A DNA stretch of 64,000 nucleotides from Actinomycetes bacterium (GTDB lineage: Bacteria; Actinomycetota; Acidimicrobiia; Acidimicrobiales; Bog-793). The notes under the pieces are model-generated. The model saw nothing but the letters and a program-made list of their open reading frames with translations, was not told the origin of the DNA and searched no databases. A program made the position numbers and the translations under genes. Numbering within the stretch: position 1 is the stretch's first letter; every line of letters begins with the position of its first letter. Below, in pieces: positions 1 through 7,326 of the stretch. Location of the stretch: NCBI GenBank assembly GCA_021798985.1, contig JAJZBI010000003.1, forward strand, positions 112,880 to 176,879, given 5' to 3'.

Positions 1-1367
1 CCGCGCTGCAGCGCCCAGGCGCCGCCGGCCGCGAAGACCACGACGAGCCCCATCAAGAGCACGGACGTGGCGCGCGGAAGGCGGCCACCCCGTCGAGCGG
101 CAAGCTCGGCGAGGCGCTCCTCGCGCGCGGCGGCGTCGAGCTCGCTCGCCAACCGGTCCCGCTCTGTGATCCACGCCCGCGCCTCGGCGAGCTCGAGCGT
201 CTCGGTGGCGAGCGCGTCCGCACCGGGCACCTCGGCGCCGACCGCCGGCGCCTCGGCGAGGAGTTGGTCGAGCGCGGCGCGCGCCGCGTCGCATTGGAGG
301 CTGGCCTCGCGGCGGGCGGCGCCGGCGGCGAGGCAGGCCTCGGCGAGCTCCTCCGCCGCGGCGAGGTCCTCCGCTCCGACGGTTGCGGCCCGCTCCCACC
401 ACGCCTCACCACCGGTCTCGGCGAGCGCGGCGATCTGCTCCTCGCCGCGACGGTCCAGCAGGGCGAGCTCGGCCTCGAGCTCGACGAGGCGGGCCCGGCG
501 CGCCTCGTCGCCAGACAGGGCGGCTTGCAGCGCCTCGAGCTCGGGTCGCAGCGCGATCAAGAGCTCCTCGTCCTCGTCGGGCGCGAGCGCCTCGAGCTCG
601 TCCTCGGCGTGCCGCAGGCGCTCGAGGCTCGGCCAGCTCGCAGCGAGCCGCTCCAGCTCGCCGATCCGCCGGCGCAGTGCCTCGCCGTGGCGCCGGCTGG
701 CGGCGAGCTCATCGTCGAGCGCCTCGAGGCGCTGCGCGACGCTCGAGAAGCCGGCTGCCTCGCCGCGCAGCTCGCGCAGGCGGCCCTCGATCTCCTCGCC
801 GCGTCGCTGCAGTGCGTTGGCGGGGGCGTCCTCCTTGCGCGGCCGGAGGATCTCCCCGCGGCGCTGTTCGAGCGCCTTGATCGCCGCGCCGGCCGAACGG
901 CCGGCGCCGAGGATCCCGGCGGAGAAGACGCGGTCGCGGACCTCGTCGGCCTCGAGCGAGTCGAGCGAAGCGAGCTCGGACAGGCCGAAGGCGAAGACCG
1001 AGGAGAACAGGCCGGCGTCGGCCTCGCCGAGCAGGGCGCGCAGCTCGTCCTCCCCGCCGAGCGAGCCGTCGGGCAGCGTGAGGACCGCCTTGCGCGTCTC
1101 GACGTGGCGCTCGAGGACATAGGGCCGGCCCGAGTCGTCGGCGAGCAGCAGTGCCCCGCCGTGGCGACCGCCACCGAGCGCGCCGTAGAGGCGCTCTTTT
1201 CGGCGGCGGTCGGGATAGCCGAAGAGCACCTGGCGGATGAAGGCGAGGAGCGTCGTCTTGCCGGCTTCGTTCGGGCCGAACACAACGGTCATCCCCGCCG
1301 ACAGGTCGCTCACCTGGTGGTCGACGTGCACGCCGTAGCCGTCGATGCGCCATCCGGTGATCCTCAC
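1..1367 (-). CDS. YhaN-like SMC/AAA ATPase, DNA-repair partner (partial, C-terminus beyond window)
   Basis: This reading frame opens at a GTG (1367-1365) that overlaps the stop of the upstream metallophosphoesterase by 4 nt (GTGA), so the two are translationally coupled. The N-terminus carries a Walker A motif, GPNEAGKTTLL, at about residues 35-45, typical of SbcC/RecN/YhaN ATPases. The following ~350 residues are rich in Arg, Glu, Ala and Leu as expected of long coiled coil. Near the window edge (codons from about position 80 to 1) there is a hydrophobic stretch, VLLMGLVVVFAAGGAWAL, that fits the transmembrane segment in the middle of YhaN-type proteins and argues for YhaN rather than SbcC. 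The C-terminal Walker B half lies outside the window. Inferred role: membrane-associated ATPase partner of the nuclease. Family call fairly sure; substrate unknown. Confidence 0.85.
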   Translation of the reverse strand, partial: MRITGWRIDGYGVHVDHQVSDLSAGMTVVFGPNEAGKTTLLAFIRQVLFGYPDRRRKERLYGALGGGRHGGALLLADDSGRPYVLERHVETRKAVLTLPDGSLGGEDELRALLGEADAGLFSSVFAFGLSELASLDSLEADEVRDRVFSAGILGAGRSAGAAIKALEQRRGEILRPRKEDAPANALQRRGEEIEGRLRELRGEAAGFSSVAQRLEALDDELAASRRHGEALRRRIGELERLAASWPSLERLRHAEDELEALAPDEDEELLIALRPELEALQAALSGDEARRARLVELEAELALLDRRGEEQIAALAETGGEAWWERAATVGAEDLAAAEELAEACLAAGAARREASLQCDAARAALDQLLAEAPAVGAEVPGADALATETLELAEARAWITERDRLASELDAAAREERLAELAARRGGRLPRATSVLLMGLVVVFAAGGAWALQR

Positions 1368-2662
1368 GTCGCTCGGTCCTCTCCGAGGCAGGCGAGGGCG
1401 CGTTCCAAGGCGGCGTCGATGAGCGCGGCGGTGCCCTCGGCGTCGAGCAGGTCGCCGAGCCGCCGCGCCATGGAGCGTGGGGGAGCGCCGATCTCGGCGA
1501 GCAGCGCCTCGGCCGCCGCAGGATCGCCGAGGAGGCCCTCGCCAAGCGCCAGGAGGTCGGCGGCGAAATCGCCGCGCGAGCGGAGCGCCGCACGCTCGAG
1601 CGGAGCCGCCGACGCAACGACGAGCGAGTCCCACCAGCACAACGGGCTCGCCCCCTCGGCATCGTCTCGCAACGCGGCGAGCAGTTCGTCGTGCACGCCC
1701 TGGCGGACGAGCTCGTGGTGGAGCGGGCCCCGGCCGACGAGTCGACCGCGCAGGACGACGGCGCGCCCCTCGGCGCGCTCGACTTCGGCGCGCCCCGCCT
1801 CGACGAGCGCCGTCGCGAGGCCAGAGAGATCCGAGCTGGCGGCGATGTCGAGCGTTGCGGTGCAAAAGCGGACAAGATCGCAGGGCACGAGCTCGACCTC
1901 GCGCACCGCCCCGTCCTCAACGGTCGCGACGACCGCGCCCTTCGCACCCTGCTCGCTGGCACGGGGACTCCGCGCCTGGCTGTTGCCCGGATAGACGACC
2001 CATGGCCCTCCGGCGCCCCCTCGGGCGAGCACCTGGTGCTCGTGGATGTGGCCGAGCGCGAGGTAGTCGAGTCCCGTCCGGCGCAGGTCCTCGAGGCTGC
2101 AGGGGCTGTAGTTGGCGTGGCCTTCGGCGGCACCTTCGACGTTGCAGTGCAACAGTCCGATGTGCACGCCGGGGCCTCGTGGCCGCGTGAAGTGGCGCGC
2201 GAGGTTCTCGGTCGTCGCCGCCTTGGCGTAGCTGAGGCCCTGCACGGTCGCGATCACCTCACCGGCGCGCTCGACCGTGACGACGTGGACCTCGTGGGGA
2301 TCGCAGCCGAAGATCGTCACACGCTCGGGCCAGGACGTGATCGCCGACCAGCCGGTGCGCAGCGGGTCGTGGTTGCCGTGCACCACGAACGAGGAGATGC
2401 CGACGTCAGCGAGGCGGGCCAGCCCGTCACGAAATCGCAGCTGGGCGCGCAGGCCCCGTTCGGCCCCGTCATAGACGTCCCCCGCGACGAGCAAGAACGC
2501 CGCGTCGCGCTCGAGGGCCAACTCGACGATGGCGTCGAAGGCGGCAAGGGACGCCTCGCGCAGCTCGCGGGCGACGCGTGGCGCGACCGAGCCGATACCG
2601 CTGAAGGGCGTGTCGAGGTGGAGATCCGCCGCGTGGACGAAACAGAAACTAGAGGCCGCCAC
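1364..2662 (-). CDS. YhaO/SbcD-like metallophosphoesterase, putative DNA repair nuclease
   Basis: A 432-residue calcineurin-like phosphoesterase. The metal-binding motifs are in order: HAADLHLD near residue 10 (DxH), GDVYDG near 60 (GDxxD), VVHGNHD near 95 (GNHD), LLHCN near 170, and LGHIHEHQ near 205 (GHxH). The C-terminal ~200 residues resemble the capping/partner-binding region of SbcD-like exonucleases. In characterised SbcCD and Mre11-Rad50 systems the phosphoesterase cuts DNA and the paired ATPase controls it; here the ATPase follows with a 4-nt overlap. The gene lies immediately downstream (about 5-25 bp from its start codon) of an IS110 element, so its native promoter has probably been separated from it. 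Start chosen at the ATG at 2662 because the hydrolase fold begins directly after it. Confidence 0.88.
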   Translation of the reverse strand: MAASSFCFVHAADLHLDTPFSGIGSVAPRVARELREASLAAFDAIVELALERDAAFLLVAGDVYDGAERGLRAQLRFRDGLARLADVGISSFVVHGNHDPLRTGWSAITSWPERVTIFGCDPHEVHVVTVERAGEVIATVQGLSYAKAATTENLARHFTRPRGPGVHIGLLHCNVEGAAEGHANYSPCSLEDLRRTGLDYLALGHIHEHQVLARGGAGGPWVVYPGNSQARSPRASEQGAKGAVVATVEDGAVREVELVPCDLVRFCTATLDIAASSDLSGLATALVEAGRAEVERAEGRAVVLRGRLVGRGPLHHELVRQGVHDELLAALRDDAEGASPLCWWDSLVVASAAPLERAALRSRGDFAADLLALGEGLLGDPAAAEALLAEIGAPPRSMARRLGDLLDAEGTAALIDAALERALACLGEDRAT

Positions 2663-2688
2663 GAGCGCTCAGGTTACCGACGGGCTGT

Positions 2689-2860
2689 GACTCTCATGAT
2701 GGTCAAGTCCCGGGAACGGGAGCTTGGCCTGACCCGAAGCGTGTGACTGGCTTCGTGCCTTGTCGTGTGATCTGTCGGTCGAGCTCTCGTCCCGAGAACG
2801 CGCACCAGCCGGTCGGACGGACGTGACCTGATAGGAGCCTTGGCCAGCACCATGAGAGTC
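2689..2860 (+). ncRNA. candidate bridge RNA of the IS110 element
   Basis: The leader between the left end and the transposase contains a perfect 10-nt inverted pair, GACTCTCATG (2689-2698) with CATGAGAGTC (2851-2860), closing a 172-nt segment. Inside it sits a 5' stem-loop at 2701-2729: GGTCAAGTCCCG pairs with CGGGAGCTTGGCC (one bulged G, one G-U) around a GGAA tetraloop of the GNRA class. A second hairpin has CGAAGC (2735-2740) pairing GCTTCG (2750-2755) around a 9-nt loop. IS110-group elements encode a ~177-nt bridge RNA in this position that pairs with target and donor DNA; the size and a leading stem-loop match. Guide segments were not resolved. Confidence 0.5.
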
Positions 2861-2913
2861 CTGTCCGCCGTCCCGGCCGGTGGTGCCAACCCCATCGGCG
2901 ACGAGGAAGGCCA

Positions 2914-4167
2914 ATGACCAGCATGACAAGGACGAGCCGGGTTGTCATCGGCGGGGTGGACACCCACAAGGATGTCCACGTCGCGGCGGTGGTCGACGAG
3001 GTCGGCAAGATCATCGACACGGCGAGCTTGGCCACGAGCGCGAAGGGCTGCAACGAGCTTCTCGCGTGGATGCGCTCGCACGGTGAGCTCGCGAAGGTCG
3101 CTGTCGAGGGCACCGGCTGCTATGGCGCAGGCCTCGCCCGGCTGCTCGAGGACGAGGGCGTCGAGGTCGTCGAGGTGAACCGGCCGAACCGCCAGGCCCG
3201 GCGCCGGCGGGGCAGGTCCGACACCGTGGACGCCGAGGCAGCGGCGCGTGCCGCGCTCAACGGCGAGGCGACCGTGGCACCGAAGGCCAAGACCAGCGTC
3301 GTCGAGTCGATCCGGGTGCTGCGCGTCGCCTTCACCTCGGCGCGCCGGGCCCGCACCCAGGCGGCACTCCAGATCCGGGATCTCATCGTCACCGCCCCCG
3401 ACGAGTTGCGTGCGGAGCTCGGGTCGCTGTCGAGCGCCGATCGGGTGGCTCGCTGTGCGCGCTTTCGTCTCGGAGTGGACGCCTCCGAGCCGCTCGCGGC
3501 GACCCGGGTCGCCCTTCGCACGCTCGCCCGTCGCTACGAGGCGCTGAGTGAGGAGATGGGCGGGCTCGAACAGCACCTCGACGAGCTGACCGCGAAGGCC
3601 AACCCGGTGCTTCGCGGCGTGAAGGGCGTCGGGGTCGACGTCGCCGCCATCTTGCTCACCGCGGCGGGCGAGAACCCTGATCGCCTGCGTAACGAGGCGG
3701 CGTTCGCCGCCCTCTGTGGCGTCTCGCCCGTGGAGGCGTCCTCCGGCAAGGTCGTCCGCCACCGGCTCAACCGAAGTGGCAACCGCCAGGCGAACCACGC
3801 CCTGTGGCGCATCGTCATGGTGCGCCTCACCTGCGACGAGAGGACGAAGACCTATGCCGCTCGCCGACGCGCCGAGGGCAAGTCCGACCGTGACATCGTC
3901 CGCTGCCTGAAGCGCTACGTCGCCCGCGAGGTCTTCCGCCACCTGACCGCCCCGGAGACCATCCCCGCCGGCGAGGAACTCCGTGCTGCACGCCAAGGCG
4001 CCGGTCTCAGCCTCGCCATCGTCGCCCAAGCCCTCGGCACCTGGCCGATTCGCATCTCTCGCCTCGAGCGCTCTCTTGACTTCGACACGGCGCTCGCCCG
4101 TCGCTACGAGGCCTTCCTCGCCGCCGAGCTCGATGCCGGTGCCCGCCAGGAGGAGAATGCCGCTTGA
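2914..4167 (+). CDS. IS110-family transposase (DEDD recombinase) with C-terminal Xre-like HTH extension
   Basis: A 417-residue IS110 transposase. The N-terminal RuvC-like DEDD domain shows IGGVDTHKD (D16), VEGTGCYG (E65) and SDTVDAE (D103, D106), the spacing expected for this family. The C-terminal Transposase_20 domain contains GVKGVGVDVAA (236-246) and CGVSPVEASSGKV, with the nucleophilic Ser expected at 276 or 277. After residue ~345 a further ~60 residues, including LRAARQGAGLSLAIVAQALG and ISRLERS, read as an Xre/Cro-type helix-turn-helix. The core is complete without obvious disruption, so the element may be active. IS110 enzymes recombine through an RNA-guided serine mechanism rather than a DDE one. 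Start at ATG 2914; an ATG two codons later is possible. Confidence 0.93.
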   Translation: MTSMTRTSRVVIGGVDTHKDVHVAAVVDEVGKIIDTASLATSAKGCNELLAWMRSHGELAKVAVEGTGCYGAGLARLLEDEGVEVVEVNRPNRQARRRRGRSDTVDAEAAARAALNGEATVAPKAKTSVVESIRVLRVAFTSARRARTQAALQIRDLIVTAPDELRAELGSLSSADRVARCARFRLGVDASEPLAATRVALRTLARRYEALSEEMGGLEQHLDELTAKANPVLRGVKGVGVDVAAILLTAAGENPDRLRNEAAFAALCGVSPVEASSGKVVRHRLNRSGNRQANHALWRIVMVRLTCDERTKTYAARRRAEGKSDRDIVRCLKRYVAREVFRHLTAPETIPAGEELRAARQGAGLSLAIVAQALGTWPIRISRLERSLDFDTALARRYEAFLAAELDAGARQEENAA

Positions 4168-4357
4168 CAACGATAGGAGCATCGCGCTGCGGGATCCCGC
4201 GTGCGCGCAGATCCGTACGCGCGGCGGCGCTCCGGCGCAACTTCACACCCTCTTCTCAGTTTCTCGTACCCCTGCACCCAGCTGAGCGCGAGACGATGCC
4301 CTATCGGGGGCCGTGCGGGGCGCGGGCCGCGGCCCGCTCATGAGCGGAGGGCGGCGG
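4168..4357. other. intergenic region right of the IS110 element
   Basis: This stretch holds the probable right end of the IS110 element (GATAGGAGC at 4172-4180), a 12-bp palindrome GCGGGATCCCGC at 4189-4200, and the leader of the export operon. A GC-rich palindrome GGGCCGCGGCCC lies just before the adaptor gene. I see no gene here. Confidence 0.5.
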
Positions 4358-6562
4358 GTGAGGCGAAGCGCAGGGGCGAGTCGGCGAAGCGTCGGGCTTA
4401 GCGGTGAGCACGACCCAGCGGGTGCACGTCAGCGGAGCCGCTGGCGGATCGCCGGCTTCTACGCGATGCTCGTTGGCGCATTCGGTGCCCTGCTTGGCTT
4501 CGGGCTCACGTCGATCTTCTCGACCAATACCGGTGCCAGCGAGGCAGTCCGCACCGCGACCGTCGGCACGGGCACGGTGCAATTGCTCGAGACGGCGACG
4601 GGCAACCTGTCGGCTGGGCAGACGGCGGTGCTCAACTTTCCCCTGAGCGGCACCTTGCGCGAGCTGAAGGCGGTCGTCGGCCAGAAGGTTCACGCCGGTG
4701 AGGTGCTGGCACGAATCGACGCGACCTCGGCCGCCGACACCTTGGCCCAGGCGCGCGCCCAGCTGGCGAGCGCAGAGCAGAGCCTGAGCCAGGCAGAGCA
4801 GGGCACGACGGCATCAAGCGCCGCCGCCAACGCGCAAAGTCTCGTGAGTGCCGAGTCGTCGCTCACCAGTGCCGAGCAGACCCTGCAGACCGACGAGACG
4901 GCACTGCGCCAGGCTCAGTCTGCCAACGCCGCCCTCGAGGCAGCCGGCTGCCCGCCGGCGGCGAGCTCCACAGGCGCGTCAGGCTCCTCGGCGGTCAGCA
5001 ACAGCGGAGGATCGGCTGCCTCCACCTCCTCGACGAGCGGCGCGCCCTCGCCTGGGAGCAGTAGCACGGGATCGAGCTCGAGCACGGCCACGGGATCGAG
5101 TGGCGGCTCGTCAGGTGTCGGGTCGAGCAATTCGCAGAACGCGAGCACCGGCGCGCCGGGTGGTACCTCCTCGGGCGCTGCAGGCGCCACGACCACGGCG
5201 GCGGATCACACCGCCGGGGCGAGCTCCACCAGCACCGAGCTGCTCGCGGCGCTGGCCGAATCGAACAACACCGTGGCGCCACCGAGCGCGCAGACCGGCG
5301 CCGCGAGCGGCATCGGGGACAACGACGCGACCGTGAGCGGATCGCTTGACCCGAACGGCAGCGACACGAGCTATGTCTTTGAGTACGGTAGGTCTCAACG
5401 CTACGGCCACACGACGCCAGCGGCGAGTGCCGGCTCGGCGACGACCGCCCAGTCAGTGAGCGCGTCGATCAGCGGACTCAAGCCCAACACGCTCTATGTG
5501 TTCCGCCTCGTGGCGACCAACGCCGCCGGGACTACCGTCGGCGCGGCTGAAAGCTTCACCACCGCCGAGAACGCGTGTGTGAGCGAGCAGCAGACGCTGG
5601 TGAGCGATCGTCAGGACCTCGCACACGCCGAGGCGTCGTTGACTGCCGCCCGTGATGGGCTCAGCGCCACCAAGGCCCAGATCGCCGAGTCGACGGCGCC
5701 GAACGCCGCGACGATCGCCGAGGATCAGGCCGCCGTCGACCAGGACCAGGCGACCGTGTCTGAGGACGAGGCAAACCTCTCCCAGACCGTACTCGCCTCC
5801 CCGATCGACGGGACCGTGACTGCCGTGAATGGCGCGCCCGGACAGAGCGTCTCTGCGGGGACGAGCAGCACCACGGTGGCGAGCTCGGCCGCGATCGCGA
5901 GCTCGTCGTCAGGTTCTGGCTCGGCCGGCAACGGATCGAGCTCGTCGAGCGGGCTCGTCACGGTCGAGAACCTTCAGGCAATGGATGTCGTGGTGGACTT
6001 CCCTGAGGCCGACATCGGCGTGCTCGCGGTCGGCGAGCCGGCGACCGTCACCCTCCCGGCGCTCCCCACGGTGGAGCTCACCGGCAAGCTCACGGCAATC
6101 GCCCCGATCCCGATCTCATCCTCAGGGGTCGTCGAGTACCCGGTGACGATCGCCGTGGGCGACCCTGGCTCGCAGGTGCACGTTGGCATGACGGCTGACG
6201 TGAGCGTTGTTGCAAAGAGCGCCACTGACGTCTTGGAGGTTCCCTCTTCGGCGATCACAACGGTCGGTCGCACCTCCACAGTGACGCTGCTCGAAAGCGG
6301 GCAGCAGGTGCAACAGACGGTGAGCGTGGGGATCGTCGGCAGTTCGACGACCCAGATCCTGAGCGGCCTCCACGTCGGTGAGACGGTCGTGTTGCCGACC
6401 GTTGCCCTTGCAAGTGGGAGTGCAACCTCCCCAGGCGGTGGCGGTGGCGGTGGCGGTGGCGGTGGCGGTGGCGGTGGCGGTGGCTTCGGCGGGGGCGGTG
6501 GCTTCGGCGGGGGCGGTGGCTTCGGCGGGGGCGGCTTCTTCCGGGCAGGTGGCGGAGGGTGA
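4358..6562 (+). CDS. HlyD/MacA-like membrane fusion (adaptor) protein with FN3-like insert and poly-Gly tail
   Basis: First gene of an export operon. A charged N-terminus is followed by one membrane segment (about residues 31-53), a lipoyl-like half (SGTLRELKAVVGQKVHAGEVLARID), a long coiled coil rich in Ala/Gln, then the second lipoyl half (SPIDGTVTAVNGAPGQSV) and a beta-barrel. This is the periplasmic-adaptor order. Two things are unusual: the coiled coil is split by a ~200-residue Ser/Gly/Thr-rich stretch plus a fibronectin-III-like segment (GLKPNTLYVFRLVATNAAG), and the C-terminus is almost pure Gly with Phe, encoded by hexanucleotide repeats. At 734 residues it is far longer than MacA (~370). 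Start set at GTG 4358, which has GGAGG seven nt upstream; GTG 4313 or ATG 4340 are alternatives. Coupled by GTGA to the ATPase. Confidence 0.85.
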   Translation: MRRSAGASRRSVGLSGEHDPAGARQRSRWRIAGFYAMLVGAFGALLGFGLTSIFSTNTGASEAVRTATVGTGTVQLLETATGNLSAGQTAVLNFPLSGTLRELKAVVGQKVHAGEVLARIDATSAADTLAQARAQLASAEQSLSQAEQGTTASSAAANAQSLVSAESSLTSAEQTLQTDETALRQAQSANAALEAAGCPPAASSTGASGSSAVSNSGGSAASTSSTSGAPSPGSSSTGSSSSTATGSSGGSSGVGSSNSQNASTGAPGGTSSGAAGATTTAADHTAGASSTSTELLAALAESNNTVAPPSAQTGAASGIGDNDATVSGSLDPNGSDTSYVFEYGRSQRYGHTTPAASAGSATTAQSVSASISGLKPNTLYVFRLVATNAAGTTVGAAESFTTAENACVSEQQTLVSDRQDLAHAEASLTAARDGLSATKAQIAESTAPNAATIAEDQAAVDQDQATVSEDEANLSQTVLASPIDGTVTAVNGAPGQSVSAGTSSTTVASSAAIASSSSGSGSAGNGSSSSSGLVTVENLQAMDVVVDFPEADIGVLAVGEPATVTLPALPTVELTGKLTAIAPIPISSSGVVEYPVTIAVGDPGSQVHVGMTADVSVVAKSATDVLEVPSSAITTVGRTSTVTLLESGQQVQQTVSVGIVGSSTTQILSGLHVGETVVLPTVALASGSATSPGGGGGGGGGGGGGGGGGFGGGGGFGGGGGFGGGGFFRAGGGG
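6434..6535 (+). repeat. GGCGGT hexanucleotide and 18-bp tandem repeats
   Basis: Eight copies of GGCGGT run from 6434 to 6481. They are followed by 18-bp units GGCTTCGGCGGGGGCGGT starting at 6482 and 6500, and a diverged third. They encode the Gly-rich tail of the adaptor protein. Such arrays can change length by slippage, in steps that keep the frame. Confidence 0.9.
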
Positions 6563-7326
6563 CCCCCGGACCGCCTCGGCACCCGCCGGTCATCGCCCTG
6601 CGCGGGATCGAGAAGACCTATCGGACGGGTGGCAATGTCGTGCGGGCGTTGCGCGGCATGAGCCTGGCCGTCGAGCGAGGCGACTTCGTGGCGATCATGG
6701 GCGCCTCGGGCTCGGGCAAGTCGACGCTGATGAACATCATCGGCTGCCTGGACGTGCCGACGCGTGGTCACTTCTGGCTCGACGGCGTGGACGTGCGCTC
6801 GCTCGACGAAGAGATGCTCGCGCATTTGCGCTCGCGCAAGATCGGCTTCGTCTTCCAAGCCTTCAACCTCATCGCGCGCACCACAGCACTCGCGAACGTC
6901 GAGCTCCCGCTCGTCTACGCCGGCGTGCGTCCCGCAGCGCGGCGCCAGCGCGCGCTCGATGCGCTGGCAGCAGTCGGGCTGGCGGGACGGGAGGACCATC
7001 TGCCTTCGGAGCTCTCGGGTGGCCAGCAACAGCGCGTGGCGATCGCCCGAGCGACCGTCACGAACCCGGCGCTGTTGCTCGCCGACGAGCCGACCGGGAA
7101 CCTCGACAGCACCGCTCAGCACGAGGTGATGTCGATGCTCACCAAGATGAGCCTTGAGGGCCGCACGATCGTGCTCATCACCCATGAGCACGACGTCGCC
7201 CAGTACGCGAAGCGCATCGTCCAATTCCGGGACGGCCAGATCATTTCCGACCGTCGCGCGGTCGCGGTCGGAGATCCCCCTCCGCTCATCGAGAGCCATC
7301 CGGTCGAGCAGGTCGCATCGCCATGA
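6559..7326 (+). CDS. MacB/LolD-type ABC transporter ATPase
   Basis: A 255-residue ATPase with Walker [10 protein letters not shown] (residues 48-56), Q-loop VFQAFNLI, signature LSGGQQQR, Walker [13 protein letters not shown] and H-loop ITHE. The FNLI and EPTGNLD variants place it in the MacB/FtsE/LolD group. It starts at GTG 6559, overlapping the adaptor stop by 4 nt, and its own stop overlaps the permease ATG. Inferred role: powers the adjacent permease in a MacAB-like complex. In an actinobacterium without a classical outer membrane, the substrate may be a peptide, lipid or cell-envelope factor; the sequence does not say which. Confidence 0.95.
   Translation: MTPGPPRHPPVIALRGIEKTYRTGGNVVRALRGMSLAVERGDFVAIMGASGSGKSTLMNIIGCLDVPTRGHFWLDGVDVRSLDEEMLAHLRSRKIGFVFQAFNLIARTTALANVELPLVYAGVRPAARRQRALDALAAVGLAGREDHLPSELSGGQQQRVAIARATVTNPALLLADEPTGNLDSTAQHEVMSMLTKMSLEGRTIVLITHEHDVAQYAKRIVQFRDGQIISDRRAVAVGDPPPLIESHPVEQVASP

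Larger units (their letters stand above)
2665..4190 (+). mobile_element. IS110-family insertion sequence (ends approximate)
   Basis: The element consists of a ~245-nt structured leader, the transposase (2914-4167) and a short right end. IS110 elements lack terminal inverted repeats, so the ends cannot be read directly. Both flanks contain GCGCT (2665-2669 and 4184-4188), which would give an element of about 1.52 kb, a normal size for the family and a normal geometry (long left end, short right end). A 9-nt word GATAGGAGC occurs at 2830-2838 in the leader and again at 4172-4180 just after the transposase stop. The exact boundary needs an empty-site comparison. Confidence 0.7.

Noticed and set aside
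264..1994. Long + strand open frames (up to 576 codons) over the YhaN/YhaO region
   Set aside because: Low-complexity Ser/Ala/Arg translations without domains; they mirror the real - strand genes in GC-rich DNA.
2674..4182. 502-codon - strand frame across the IS110 transposase
   Set aside because: Antisense shadow of the transposase; no domain and no ribosome site.
4189..4200. GCGGGATCCCGC palindrome as an IS terminal repeat
   Set aside because: IS110 elements lack terminal inverted repeats and no partner exists at the left end; perhaps chance in GC-rich DNA.
6434..6535. Repeat array resembling a CRISPR or regulatory repeat
   Set aside because: In-frame Gly codons without spacers; simple coding repeat.
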